A stretch of 64,000 nucleotides of DNA, from assembly GCA_051861205.1 (NCBI GenBank), contig JBHYDC010000013.1:62001-126000 (forward strand), read 5' to 3'. Shown in pieces: positions 8,533-16,913 of this stretch; within the stretch, counting starts at the first letter, position 1; every line of letters starts with the position of its first letter. The DNA is from JBHYDC01 sp051861205. Its GTDB lineage: Bacteria > Pseudomonadota > Alphaproteobacteria > Rhizobiales > Pleomorphomonadaceae. Under the pieces are notes generated by a model, which saw only the letters and a list, made by a program, of their open reading frames with translations, ran no database searches and was not told where the DNA came from. The position numbers and the translations under genes were made by a program.

Positions 8533-8895
8533 CTATTTGTCCTCGGTCTTCACCGTCGACGGCTTCGACTGTTCCAAAGATTTCGGCATCGGAGCGCTTG
8601 AACAGCGGAGGTGTACCTCGCGGCTGTAGGTTCTGCGCACTTCACTCTGGTTCGCGTCAGCCATCATTGCGATCGGGATCCCAAACGGACCAAGGAGCAA
8701 TCCAGACGCAACTCCGATCGCAATCCGCCCCCCGACCTTGTCATCGTAATCAAGTGACTTGAGCCTTATCTCCTTGCATTCGGCGCTGTCGAACTTTGGG
8801 TCCGTTTGCGAAAGGTTCTCAGCATAAACTGCAGGTTTTGGCGCACATGCTGAAGTAAGCAGGCTCGCAGCGACAACAACTAATGCAACCTTCAT
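8533..8895 (-). CDS. Small hypothetical lipoprotein
   Basis: The product is 120 residues starting MKVALVVVAASLLTSAC: a lysine, a hydrophobic core and a lipobox (LTSAC) with the lipidated Cys at position 17. After processing the protein carries a short hydrophobic glycine-rich segment (GVASGLLLGPFGIPIAMM) that could dip into a membrane, and a hydrophilic C-terminus. Two further cysteines occur in the mature part. It resembles small unclassified alphaproteobacterial lipoproteins; I recognise no domain. It is a stand-alone gene, convergent with the membrane protein gene upstream in the map. Confidence 0.6.
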   Translation of the reverse strand: MKVALVVVAASLLTSACAPKPAVYAENLSQTDPKFDSAECKEIRLKSLDYDDKVGGRIAIGVASGLLLGPFGIPIAMMADANQSEVRRTYSREVHLRCSSAPMPKSLEQSKPSTVKTEDK

Positions 8896-9037
8896 ATAGC
8901 CCTACCAACGAAATACACGTTAGGATGGCCGATATATTTAACATTAGCAATAAGCGCAGTTTAAACGCTGCACCTATCCTACTGCGCACGGCCCTAAAAA
9001 CCGCGCACGCGTCCACGTTTCGTTCTCACCCCACCAA

Positions 9038-9062
9038 CAAAAAAACCCCGGAAAACCGGGGT
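9038..9062 (-). terminator. Rho-independent terminator of tRNA-Lys
   Basis: On the minus strand CCCCGG, a TTTT loop, CCGGGG and then at least seven T residues follow the tRNA 3' end by a few bases. This is a textbook intrinsic terminator. Confidence 0.85.
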
Positions 9063-9068
9063 TTGTTT

Positions 9069-9144
<76 letters not shown>

Positions 9145-9233
9145 GCCGTGTGGAGGCGCTAGAGCCGTCCGGGTCGGATGCGGGCTTATAACGAGGGCAG
9201 CATGGGGCCGCAAGCGTTTTTATCGGGGGTGGG

Positions 9234-9259
9234 GACCGGGCGGGAAAACCTGCCCGGTC
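9234..9259 (-). terminator. Hairpin downstream of leuA, possible terminator
   Basis: GACCGGGC (9234-9241) pairs with GCCCGGTC (9252-9259) around a 10-base loop, 17 bases after the leuA stop. On the minus strand the following sequence is C-rich rather than T-rich, so intrinsic termination is doubtful. Confidence 0.35.
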
Positions 9260-9276
9260 GGTGTTCACGTCCAGCG

Positions 9277-10842
9277 TCAGACAGCCGCGACTTGCTGGGC
9301 GGAAACGCGGCCGCGTTTGCTCGAAAGCTTGTTCAGCGCCGAGATATAAGCGCGCGCGGACGCCACCAGCGTATCGGTGTCGGCGGCCTTGCCGGTCACC
9401 TGTTTGCCCTCTTCTTCCAGCCGCACGAACACCTCGGCCTGCGCATCGGTGCCCTCCGTCACGGCGCTCACCTGATAGAGCCGCAGCCGCGCTTCATGCG
9501 GCACGATCGCCTTGATCGCGGCGAAGGTAGCGTCCACCGGGCCGTCGCCGTTCGACATTTTGGTGATGTGCGTGCCCTCCACGTCGAGCGTGATGGTGGC
9601 CATCTGCGGCCCGGCCGTGCCCGCGATCACGGTCAGCGCAATAACCTTGATCACCTCACCGGCACCCTCCAGTTCATCCGAGACGAGCGCATCGATATCC
9701 TCGTCGAACACGTGCTTCTTCTTGTCCGCAAGGTCCTTGAAGCGGCGGAAGGTGTCTTCGAAAGCGTTGTCGCCGAGATTAAAACCGAGGTCCTTCAGCT
9801 TTTCCTTGAAGGCATGACGGCCGGAATGCTTGCCCATCACCAGCGACGTCGATTTAACGCCGACGTCTTCCGGCCGCATGATTTCATAGGTCTGCGCGTT
9901 CTTCAGCATGCCGTCCTGGTGAATGCCGCTTTCATGCGCAAAGGCGTTCTGGCCCACGATCGCCTTGTTGAACTGCACGGGGAAGGCGGCTGCGTTGGAC
10001 ACCAGCTTCGACGCCTTCATCAGCATCGGCGCCTTGATGGCCGTGTCGAAGGGCAGAACATCGCCGCGCGTGCGGATCGCCATCACGATCTCTTCCAGCG
10101 CCGCATTGCCCGCCCGCTCGCCAAGGCCGTTGATGGTGCATTCGATCTGCCGCGCGCCCGCGCGAATGCCGGCCAAGGAATTCGCCACCGCCATGCCAAG
10201 ATCATCATGGCAATGGGTCGAGAAAATCGCCTTATCCGCATTCGGAACGCGGTTCCGGAGCATGGTGAACAGCGCGAAATACTCTTCCGGCACCGTATAG
10301 CCCACGGTGTCTGGAATATTGATCGTGGTCGCGCCGGCCTTGATGGCCGCTTCCACGCAGCGGCACAGGAAATCATGCTCGGTGCGGGTGCCGTCCTCGG
10401 CGGACCATTCCACGTCGTCGGTCCAGCGCCGGGCCTGCGTTACCGAGGCGATCACCTTCTCGTAAACCTGCTCCGGCTCCATCTGCAGCTTGTATTTCAT
10501 GTGCAGCGGCGACGTGGAGATGAAGGTGTGGATGCGCCGTCGCTCGGCGTATTTCAGCGCTTCCCCCGCCCGGTCGATATCGTTGGCCGACGCGCGGGCG
10601 AGCCCGCAAACCACCGCGTTCTTCACCCGCTTGGCGATCTCGCTCACGGCTTCGAAATCGCCGTTGGAGGCGATCGGGAACCCCGCCTCGATAACGTCGA
10701 CGCCCATGTCGTCCAGCACTTCGGCGACTTGCAGCTTTTCATCAAGCGTCATCGAAGCGCCGGGCGACTGCTCGCCGTCGCGCAAGGTGGTGTCGAATAT
10801 GACGATGCGATCTTTGGAAGATACGGCCTCGGTGGCGGTCAT
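9277..10842 (-). CDS. leuA: 2-isopropylmalate synthase
   Basis: The product is 521 residues, typical for bacterial LeuA. It catalyses condensation of acetyl-CoA with 2-oxoisovalerate, the first committed step of leucine synthesis. The TIM-barrel signature DTTLRDGEQSPG begins at residue 17, and the metal-binding HCHDDLGMA motif and the NCTINGLGERAGN-type motif (here ECTINGLGERAGN) are present, followed by the C-terminal LeuA dimer domain that binds leucine for feedback control. GAGGACC precedes the ATG. The unit is monocistronic, and the 130-base leader carries a candidate leucine attenuator. Confidence 0.97.
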   Translation of the reverse strand: MTATEAVSSKDRIVIFDTTLRDGEQSPGASMTLDEKLQVAEVLDDMGVDVIEAGFPIASNGDFEAVSEIAKRVKNAVVCGLARASANDIDRAGEALKYAERRRIHTFISTSPLHMKYKLQMEPEQVYEKVIASVTQARRWTDDVEWSAEDGTRTEHDFLCRCVEAAIKAGATTINIPDTVGYTVPEEYFALFTMLRNRVPNADKAIFSTHCHDDLGMAVANSLAGIRAGARQIECTINGLGERAGNAALEEIVMAIRTRGDVLPFDTAIKAPMLMKASKLVSNAAAFPVQFNKAIVGQNAFAHESGIHQDGMLKNAQTYEIMRPEDVGVKSTSLVMGKHSGRHAFKEKLKDLGFNLGDNAFEDTFRRFKDLADKKKHVFDEDIDALVSDELEGAGEVIKVIALTVIAGTAGPQMATITLDVEGTHITKMSNGDGPVDATFAAIKAIVPHEARLRLYQVSAVTEGTDAQAEVFVRLEEEGKQVTGKAADTDTLVASARAYISALNKLSSKRGRVSAQQVAAV

Positions 10843-10930
10843 GAGGTCCTCGGAGTATCGGTGGTCGAACCCGGCCCGAACGGATCAGGCGTCACGGCGG
10901 GCGGGCAAAGGGGGGTGAACATCACGAAAT

Positions 10931-10976
10931 CCCCTGAGAGCCCGGCCATGGAAAAAGGCCAGCCGGCGCTCAGGGG
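10931..10976 (-). promoter_or_regulatory. Candidate leuA attenuator hairpin
   Basis: On the minus strand CCCCTGAG (10969-10976) pairs perfectly with CTCAGGGG (10931-10938), enclosing GC-rich inner arms. The 5' arm begins inside the last codons of the Leu-rich leader frame. An alternative pairing exists: CCGGCGC within the leader reading frame can pair with GCGCCGG just after its stop, competing with the outer stem. The sequence after the stem is ATTTCGTG, a weak T-run, so the exact terminator is uncertain. Confidence 0.45.
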
Positions 10977-11017
10977 CTTGTAAGGAGAAGGGCGCCGGTA
11001 AGGGCGCGACGAAACAT
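10970..11017 (-). CDS. Candidate leu leader peptide
   Basis: A 15-codon frame encodes MFRRALTGALLLTSP, with four leucines including three in a row near the end. It ends at the base of the hairpin ahead of leuA. The frame also extends upstream to an ATG at 11070, giving 33 residues. No strong ribosome site precedes either start. The arrangement (Leu run, stop, competing stems, leuA) is what a transcription attenuator would look like; function is inferred. Confidence 0.45.
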   Translation of the reverse strand: MFRRALTGALLLTSP

Positions 11018-11391
11018 CCGTGCGGTTGTCCGCTCGGCGGTCGCTGCGATCGGGAAACGGGCGATCGTCATCGGGACCAGTCTCGTGAAAGCCGGGAACA
11101 TCCTCGGCAAGCTTGTGCTCGGCTCTGTTGTGCCCGAACTCGCCTTGTTATTCAAGGGCATCCAAAACGGCTGAGAACGCGAGCCGGACAGCCCCGCGCC
11201 GCTCTATTCGCATAGCGGCGGCGCAGCGGCTGACGCCTCGGCAGATCCTGCAGGATCTATCCCATTCTGCCACAAGCAAAATCGGCGGTTTCCCCGGATT
11301 TTCGGCGCGCGCTCGCATCTTAAAACGGTGAATGCTCCGTTAAATTAACCGTTCGGTAACCATCAAAGGCGCACAAAAAGGCTCACCAAAC
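11018..11391. other. Intergenic region between leuA leader and minC
   Basis: This 374-base stretch separates the divergent leuA and minC units. It holds no convincing coding frame. The 3' part (11318-11365) is AT-rich and should contain the minC promoter; it includes TTAA motifs resembling half-sites for the cell-cycle regulator CtrA. I found no clean -35/-10 pair for leuA. Confidence 0.6.
11345..11359 (+). promoter_or_regulatory. CtrA-box-like site upstream of minC
   Basis: TTAA (11345-11348), seven bases, then GTAA (11356-11359) matches the CtrA consensus TTAA-N7-TTAA at seven of eight positions. A further TTAA sits at 11340-11343. The site lies 33 bases before the minC start. CtrA control of min genes is known in Sinorhizobium; here it is inference from one imperfect site. 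Confidence 0.35.
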
Positions 11392-12138
11392 GTGGCTGCG
11401 ACAATGGCGATTGCGACCAAAACGAACAACACGATCCGGTTTCGCGGCAGATCCTTTTTGGCGCTGGTGCTCGCCCCCGAGCATCCGCTGGAGGCTTGGT
11501 TCGAGGAATTCGACATTCTGCGCGAGCGTTCGCCGAGCTTCTTCATCGGGCGCGCCATCGTTCTCGATGTGAAGGGTCTCAACCTCGAACGCGACAGTCT
11601 GCAAGCGCTGGTGACGGATCTCTTCAACCGCGGCGTCCGCGTCATGGGCGTCGAGGGCGCGAAATCCTCCGCGCTCGGCCTCGGCATGCCCCCGGCCATG
11701 AGCGGCGGCCGCCTTGTCGATGATATTCCAGGGCCGGTGGACGAGCCTGCGGTCAAGAATAACGTCACGCCGATCAGGGCGTCCATGCCCGTTCCGGCGA
11801 TCGCAGCCGCCGCCTCATTGTTGATCGATCATCCCGTTCGCTCCGGCACATCCATCGTCTTCCCGGAAGGCGATGTGACGATCCTTGGCTCGGTGTCATC
11901 GGGCGCCGAGATCGTGGCGGGTGGGTCGGTGCATGTCTACGGCGCACTGCGCGGGCGCGTCCTCGCCGGCTCGGCGGGCAACGCGAAGGCGCGGATCTTC
12001 ACTCAGCGGTTCGAAGCCGAACTCGTCGCGATCGACGGGCTCTACCAAACCGCCGACGAGCTGAAAGCCGATCTGTGGGGCCTGCCGGTCCAGGTCTGGC
12101 TCGCCGATGACGCGATGATGATGGCAAAACTCGACTGA
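11392..12138 (+). CDS. minC: Septum site-determining protein MinC
   Basis: The product is about 248 residues. The N-terminal domain binds FtsZ and antagonises polymerisation; the C-terminal beta-helix (SIVFPEGDVTILGSVSSGAEIVAGGSVHVYG, glycine-rich repeats, then GRVLAG and ARIFTQRFEAELVAIDGLY) binds MinD. The start is uncertain: a GTG at 11392 and an ATG at 11404 are both possible and neither has a strong ribosome site. It is the first gene of the minCDE operon, 85 bases ahead of minD. The protein places the division septum at mid-cell by blocking Z-rings elsewhere. Confidence 0.93.
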   Translation: MAATMAIATKTNNTIRFRGRSFLALVLAPEHPLEAWFEEFDILRERSPSFFIGRAIVLDVKGLNLERDSLQALVTDLFNRGVRVMGVEGAKSSALGLGMPPAMSGGRLVDDIPGPVDEPAVKNNVTPIRASMPVPAIAAAASLLIDHPVRSGTSIVFPEGDVTILGSVSSGAEIVAGGSVHVYGALRGRVLAGSAGNAKARIFTQRFEAELVAIDGLYQTADELKADLWGLPVQVWLADDAMMMAKLD

Positions 12139-12223
12139 AGCGTTTGGATTCGATGCGTTTGTTCGGGCGGGGAACGGCTCTCCGCTCCGCCGGAAACAAC
12201 GCTTAGCGAAGAGGATGGGTGCG

Positions 12224-13039
12224 ATGGCAAAAGTGCTGGTGGTGACTTCCGGTAAGGGTGGCGTTGGCAAGACCACGTCGACGGCGGCACTCGGCGCGGC
12301 TCTCGCGCTGAGCGGCCAAAACGTCGTGGTCGTGGATTTCGACGTCGGCCTGCGCAACCTCGATCTTGTGATGGGCGCCGAACGCCGCGTCGTCTACGAT
12401 CTGATCAACGTGGTCCAGGGCGACGCCAAGCTGAACCAGGCGCTGATCCGCGACAAGCGCGTGGAGATGCTGCACCTCCTCGCCGCCTCGCAGACCCGCG
12501 ACAAGGACGCGCTGACTAACGAGGGCGTCGAGCGCGTCATCGACGAACTCAAGGAGCGCTTCGACTGGATCATCTGCGATAGCCCCGCCGGCATCGAGCG
12601 CGGTGCAACGCTCGCCATGCGCCATGCCGATTTGGCCGTCGTCGTCACCAATCCGGAAGTCTCGTCGGTGCGCGACAGCGACCGCATCATCGGCATGCTC
12701 GATTCCAAAACGCTGCGCGCCGAGCGCGGCGAACATATGGAAAAGCAGCTTCTCCTCACCCGCTACGATGCCGCCCGCGCCGATCGCGGCGAAATGCTGA
12801 AGACCGAGGACGTGCTCGAAATCCTCTCGATCCCGCTCCTCGGCATCATTCCGGAAAGCCCGGCCGTCCTCACGGCCTCCAACGTCGGCTCGCCCGTCAC
12901 GCTCTCCAACCCGCAGAGCGCCCCGGCGAAAGCCTATCTCCAGGCGGCGCAGCGTTTGATGGGGATCGACGTTCCGGTGACCGTGCCCGGCGGGCGGCGG
13001 AGCCTCTTCTCCGGCTTCTTCACGCGGAGGGTGGCATGA
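12224..13039 (+). CDS. minD: Septum site-determining ATPase MinD
   Basis: The product is 271 residues from ATG 12224, which has GAAGAGG 9 bases upstream; the ATG at 12215 is too close to that site. The deviant Walker A motif GKGGVGKTT starts at residue 10, and switch residues DFDVGLRNLDL and the ICDSPAGIE Walker B-like strand follow. The C-terminus is a basic amphipathic tail that anchors MinD-ATP to the membrane. It recruits MinC, and MinE stimulates its ATPase. The stop overlaps the minE start (ATGA at 13036-13039). Confidence 0.97.
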   Translation: MAKVLVVTSGKGGVGKTTSTAALGAALALSGQNVVVVDFDVGLRNLDLVMGAERRVVYDLINVVQGDAKLNQALIRDKRVEMLHLLAASQTRDKDALTNEGVERVIDELKERFDWIICDSPAGIERGATLAMRHADLAVVVTNPEVSSVRDSDRIIGMLDSKTLRAERGEHMEKQLLLTRYDAARADRGEMLKTEDVLEILSIPLLGIIPESPAVLTASNVGSPVTLSNPQSAPAKAYLQAAQRLMGIDVPVTVPGGRRSLFSGFFTRRVA

Positions 13040-13314
13040 ATTTGCTGAGCCTCTTCAACAAGCGCACCACGGCGCCGGTCGCGCGCGACCGCCTGCAAAT
13101 CCTGCTCGCGCATGAGCGGGTCTCGACGGGTGGCAACTCCGACCTCGTGTCCAAGCTGCGCGTGGACATCCTCGCCGCCGTCGCCAAACACCTCTCGATC
13201 GACGAGGATAAGGTGATTGTGAAGATGGATCGGGGCGCCACCGTTTCGACCCTGGAGGTCGATATCGAGATCCCCAACACCGTCGCGCCGCTCAGGAAGG
13301 CCGTCGGCGCGTAA
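13036..13314 (+). CDS. minE: Cell division topological specificity factor MinE
   Basis: The product is 92 residues, the usual size. The N-terminal amphipathic MinD-activating segment (MNLLSLFNKRTTAPVARDRLQILLAHER) and the C-terminal topological-specificity domain (DLVSKLRVDILAAVAKHL) are clear. It stimulates MinD ATP hydrolysis and drives Min oscillation. It is translationally coupled to minD through a four-base overlap and is the last gene of the operon, convergent with the PhzF-like gene 21 bases away. Confidence 0.97.
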   Translation: MNLLSLFNKRTTAPVARDRLQILLAHERVSTGGNSDLVSKLRVDILAAVAKHLSIDEDKVIVKMDRGATVSTLEVDIEIPNTVAPLRKAVGA

Positions 13315-13335
13315 ACCTCACGCGCCGCGCCAACA

Positions 13336-14244
13336 TCACAGGTCCAGCTCGCCCCGCGCCACGATCACGGCTTGTCCGCCGATCCTGGCGCCCGAAAGCT
13401 TGCCGTTTGTGACGGTGAGTTCCAACTCAATCCGGCTCGGACGACCCATCTCGTAGCCCTGTTCGATCACCAGCCTGCGGTCGCCCTCCGGCGATCCGTC
13501 GAAGCGCATGATCGTGCCGGCGAAGGAGGCCACGGCCGACCCGGTCGCCGGATCCTCCGCGATGCCCACGTCCATGCCGAACATGCGCGCATGGAAGTCG
13601 CCGTCATGATGGGCGCAGTCGCGGGTGTAGACGAACACATTGGCGCCCGGCGCGCCGAACCCGCTCGCCCAGCTCCCCGCGGCCCGCTTGATGCGCTGCA
13701 TCGCTTGGCGGTCCCGCAGCGGCACGAACACGAAGTGATGGCCGATCCCGAATACCGACGGCACGTGGTTCTCAAACCCGATATCGCTGCGGTCCAGCCC
13801 CAGCGCCGAGGCGGCAAGGCCGATATCGCCATGGAACGGCCGCTCCTCCGGCAGGCGCGGCAGGTCGAACACCGCCCTCCCCGGCTTGCCCGGCGCGATG
13901 ATAACGCCGCAGCGAACAATTCCGATTTCCTCCTGGAGCACGATCATCGCGTCGGTCTCGCGCGACACCCCGTCAAGCCGCTCGATCGCCAAAAGCACCG
14001 CCGTGCCGATCGTCGGATGCCCCGCGAAGGACAGTTCCATCGAAGGCGTGAAAATGCGCACCTTGGCCGTCAGGCCGGGGCGCGGCGGCGGCTCCACGAA
14101 CACGGTTTCGGATAGGTTGAACTCGGCCGCGATCGCCTGCATGCGCGCGGTATCCAGCCCTTCCGCATCGAGCACGACGGCCAGCGGATTACCCGCAAGC
14201 GCGCGATCGGTAAACACGTCCAAAATCGCAAAGCGCCGCGCCAC
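13336..14244 (-). CDS. PhzF family isomerase/epimerase-like protein
   Basis: The product is 302 residues from a GTG at 14244, chosen because GAAGGGG lies 7 bases upstream and the family N-terminus (ARRFAILDVFTDRALAGNPLAVV) begins right there; the frame is open to 14310. The catalytic glutamate of the family sits in NLSETVFVE, and the duplicated diaminopimelate-epimerase-like fold is suggested by FAGHPTIGTA and DPATGSAVASFAG. Family members isomerise small carboxylates, but the substrate here is unknown. It is followed upstream in the map by a flavin reductase-like and a Nudix gene on the same strand. Confidence 0.8.
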   Translation of the reverse strand: MARRFAILDVFTDRALAGNPLAVVLDAEGLDTARMQAIAAEFNLSETVFVEPPPRPGLTAKVRIFTPSMELSFAGHPTIGTAVLLAIERLDGVSRETDAMIVLQEEIGIVRCGVIIAPGKPGRAVFDLPRLPEERPFHGDIGLAASALGLDRSDIGFENHVPSVFGIGHHFVFVPLRDRQAMQRIKRAAGSWASGFGAPGANVFVYTRDCAHHDGDFHARMFGMDVGIAEDPATGSAVASFAGTIMRFDGSPEGDRRLVIEQGYEMGRPSRIELELTVTNGKLSGARIGGQAVIVARGELDL

Positions 14245-14325
14245 GTCATACCCCTTCAAGAAAGTCGCCAAAGGCCAGCGAACCATAGAGAAGCGGGCCC
14301 GGTTCGACAACGCCGCGCGCGCCGA

Positions 14326-14886
14326 TCAGCTTTCTGCGGCGTTAACGGCGGCACCGGTTTTGAAGAACTGACCGCCCGCCACATAATGCAGCGTGCGGCG
14401 GCCGTCCGAAAACAGCCAGCGCCCGCCCTTGAACGCGGCAGGGTCCGCATAAGCGGCCACCACTTCGGCCACGAAGAGATCGTAGGTCTGTTCCATTCTG
14501 GCCTCCGGGATCACCCGGCATTCCAGCCACGCCACGCAGCCGGCCAGCAGCGGTGCCTCAATCAGGCTAGCCGCCACGGTTTCCAGCCCGAAATCCGCGA
14601 ATTTGTCGCCGTCGCGCCCGGACACGTTGCCGACGCCATGCGTCGTCCGCGCAAAATCCTCCGGCGGAATGTTCAGCGCGAAGCTGCCCGACCCCTCCAC
14701 GAGTTCGCGCGTCAGCGTCGTCCGGTCGATGACCACCACCACCTTCGGCGGGTCGAAATCAAGCGGCATCGCCCAAGACGCCGCCATCACATTGCGCCGC
14801 CCCGCATGGCCACTGGTGACCAGCGTCACAGGGCCGTGGTTCAAAAGCAGATAGGCCTTATCAAGCGCAACGGGCTCGCCAATCAT
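14326..14886 (-). CDS. Flavin reductase-like (FMN-binding split-barrel) protein
   Basis: The product is 186 residues. The sequence NHGPVTLVTSGHAGRRNVMAASWAMPLDFDPPKVVVVI and FALNIP match the flavin reductase-like domain, which binds FMN and is found both in NAD(P)H:flavin oxidoreductases and in proteins of unknown activity. The start overlaps the stop of the Nudix gene by four bases (ATGA, 14883-14886), so the two are translated together. The third gene of the group, the PhzF-like one, follows after 81 bases. Confidence 0.8.
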   Translation of the reverse strand: MIGEPVALDKAYLLLNHGPVTLVTSGHAGRRNVMAASWAMPLDFDPPKVVVVIDRTTLTRELVEGSGSFALNIPPEDFARTTHGVGNVSGRDGDKFADFGLETVAASLIEAPLLAGCVAWLECRVIPEARMEQTYDLFVAEVVAAYADPAAFKGGRWLFSDGRRTLHYVAGGQFFKTGAAVNAAES

Positions 14887-15620
14887 ATCGACCCAATCTC
14901 CAAATCCGCCGCCGCTTTCGTGAGATGCGTGAGAAAAGCCACCGCGTAAGGCAGCGAAATCTCAGGATCGAGGTCCCCCGCCCGCCTCAGCGCCATCACG
15001 TCGGCAAGCTCCGGGTTCGGGTCGGCCGCCAGTGTGGCGCGGATCCGGGCGACGAGCCGATCGGCAGGTTCATCGAACCGGAACACCCGGCCGATCGCAA
15101 CGCGCGGGCCGTCCACGCAAAGCAGCAGACCCTGAATTTCAGCGTCCCGCGCCCGCAGCCCGGTTTCCTCCTCAAGCTCCAACTCGATCGAACGGACAAC
15201 ATCCACCACCCCGTCCGGCCTCACATCGCGCGGCTCCAGGTTTCCCCCCGGCGGATAGATCTTGCCGGCATTGGCGGTATGTCCGCCCATGACGCCATAG
15301 ATCAACGCCCCGTCCGAAGACAGGATCAGCGCCGATCCGAACAGGTTGCGAATGCCGATCTCGGGAAATCCCCAATCGCGCCACGCCAGATAGCTGGCGT
15401 AATCGCCCTCCACCGCCGTCGCCGTCAGCACACCGTCCGTAACCTTGATCCCGCCCGGCCATCCCGGCGCGAGCGTGCCGAACACCTGCCCGTTCCAAAG
15501 CCGCGGGTTGGCGCTCAGAAGATCCCACCAATGCGCATCGATCCGCAAGCGCGTCGCCGGATCGATCGGCCAATCGCTAGGCCCGCGCGTGATGTGGACG
15601 TCGTTAAGGGGCGTGATCAT
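14883..15620 (-). CDS. Nudix hydrolase
   Basis: The product is 245 residues. The Nudix box is recognisable in the middle of the protein, with GGNLEP, then about eight residues, then ELELEEETGL; the leading arginine of the usual REUxEExGU pattern is replaced. The longer N-terminal region (about 110 residues) carries DPATRLRIDAHWWDLL and is typical of Nudix enzymes acting on nucleotide-linked substrates. Specific substrate unknown. It is the first gene of a coupled pair with the flavin reductase-like gene and is divergent from the Asp-box protein gene. Confidence 0.75.
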   Translation of the reverse strand: MITPLNDVHITRGPSDWPIDPATRLRIDAHWWDLLSANPRLWNGQVFGTLAPGWPGGIKVTDGVLTATAVEGDYASYLAWRDWGFPEIGIRNLFGSALILSSDGALIYGVMGGHTANAGKIYPPGGNLEPRDVRPDGVVDVVRSIELELEEETGLRARDAEIQGLLLCVDGPRVAIGRVFRFDEPADRLVARIRATLAADPNPELADVMALRRAGDLDPEISLPYAVAFLTHLTKAAADLEIGSI

Positions 15621-15814
15621 CTGGCAAACAATCCTGATCAGCTACAATCCGCCTGCGTTAGCGTAAGCAGGGCTTGCTGGAAAGAGCCCCGATCGAGGCG
15701 GCATAGGTCACGAGGCCCCCTTGCGTCACAAGCAGCGCAATCGTTGCTCCAACGGATAGGGTTTCCCCGCGATCGGAAGTAACCTTTGCGGCCTGGAGAA
15801 GCGTGGAGGCAGAC

Positions 15815-16900
15815 ATGGCGCGAAAAATTCTCGTTCTCGTCGGAACGAAAAAGGGCGCGTTCATCATGGAGAGCGGCGACGGTCGCAAGTCCTGGACCCT
15901 CAAGGGCCCGTTCTGCCAGACATGGCCCATGAACCACGTGATCGGCGACGAGCAAACCGGCACCATCTACGGCGGCGGCGGCAACGAATGGTTCGGCCCT
16001 GCCGTGTGGAAATCAACCGATCAGGGCCGCACGTGGACCCATTCCAGCGAAGGCCTCGCTTTTGCGGAAGGCGAGGAGCCCATCAAGTCAGTCTGGAGCC
16101 TCGCCCCCACCGGCAACGGCCGCATCCATGCCGGCGTCGAACCGGCCGACCTTTTCCGCAGCGACGACGCGGGGCAATCCTGGCGGCCGCTCAACGCCCT
16201 TCGCGAGCACCCCTCCCGCCAGGATTGGAACCCCGGCGGCGCCGGTCTCATCCTTCACTCGCTGATACTCGACCCGGCGGACGAGAACCGGATCTGGGTC
16301 GGCATCTCCGCCGCCGGCGTCTTCTTCAGCCCCGACGGCGGCGCCACATGGGAGCCGCGCAACCGGGGCACCCGCGCCGATTACATGCCCGAAGACATGC
16401 GCTACCCCGAAGTCGGCCAATGCGTGCACTGCCTCGTCATGGCGCCCGGCATACCGGACCGGCTCTACCAGCAAAATCATTGCGGCATGTACCGCAGCGA
16501 TGACGGCGGCAAAACCTGGGCGAGCATCGAGGCGGGCCTGCCCTCCAGCTTCGGCTTCCCCGCCGCCGCCCACCCGCGCGATCCGGCTACGGTCTACCTT
16601 CTGCCGCTGAACGGCGACACCGCCGGCCGCTATGTGCCGGATGCCGCCGTGGCCGTCTATCGAACCCGCGACGGCGGCAACACCTGGACCGCCTTGCGCA
16701 ACGGCCTTCCCCAAGAAAACGCCTATATCGGCGTTCTGCGCCAAGCCATGGCCACCGACAAAATGGACCCCGCCGGCGTCTACTTCGGCACCACCTCGGG
16801 CGCCCTCTACGCCAGCGCCGACGAAGGCGACACCTGGACCTGCCTCGCGCAGAACCTGCCGGCGATCCTATCGGTGGAAACATTACTGGTGGACACGTAA
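15815..16900 (+). CDS. Asp-box (BNR) beta-propeller protein, sialidase/sortilin-like fold
   Basis: The product is 361 residues from ATG 15815, preceded by GGAGG at 5 bases. Six Asp-box motifs (SxDxGxTW type) are visible: STDQGRTW, SDDAGQSW, SPDGGATW, SDDGGKTW, TRDGGNTW and SADEGDTW. These mark the blades of a beta-propeller like those of exo-sialidases and sortilin. No signal peptide is seen (it begins MARKILVLVGTKKGAF), so it is probably cytoplasmic and not a true sialidase. It is followed after 13 bases by a MoaD/ThiS-like gene; the pair looks like a functional unit of unknown role. Confidence 0.75.
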   Translation: MARKILVLVGTKKGAFIMESGDGRKSWTLKGPFCQTWPMNHVIGDEQTGTIYGGGGNEWFGPAVWKSTDQGRTWTHSSEGLAFAEGEEPIKSVWSLAPTGNGRIHAGVEPADLFRSDDAGQSWRPLNALREHPSRQDWNPGGAGLILHSLILDPADENRIWVGISAAGVFFSPDGGATWEPRNRGTRADYMPEDMRYPEVGQCVHCLVMAPGIPDRLYQQNHCGMYRSDDGGKTWASIEAGLPSSFGFPAAAHPRDPATVYLLPLNGDTAGRYVPDAAVAVYRTRDGGNTWTALRNGLPQENAYIGVLRQAMATDKMDPAGVYFGTTSGALYASADEGDTWTCLAQNLPAILSVETLLVDT

Positions 16901-16913
16901 TGCGGGCGGCGCC

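Noticed and set aside
9178..10983. Long plus-strand open frame of about 600 codons opposite leuA
   Set aside because: It is an antisense shadow: leuA on the minus strand has complete family motifs, and the antisense product is Arg/His-rich with no recognisable domain. Long antisense frames are expected in GC-rich DNA.
16900..16913. ATG overlapping the Asp-box gene stop as start of the MoaD-like gene
   Set aside because: It is out of frame and meets a stop after seven codons; the ATG at 16914 is used.
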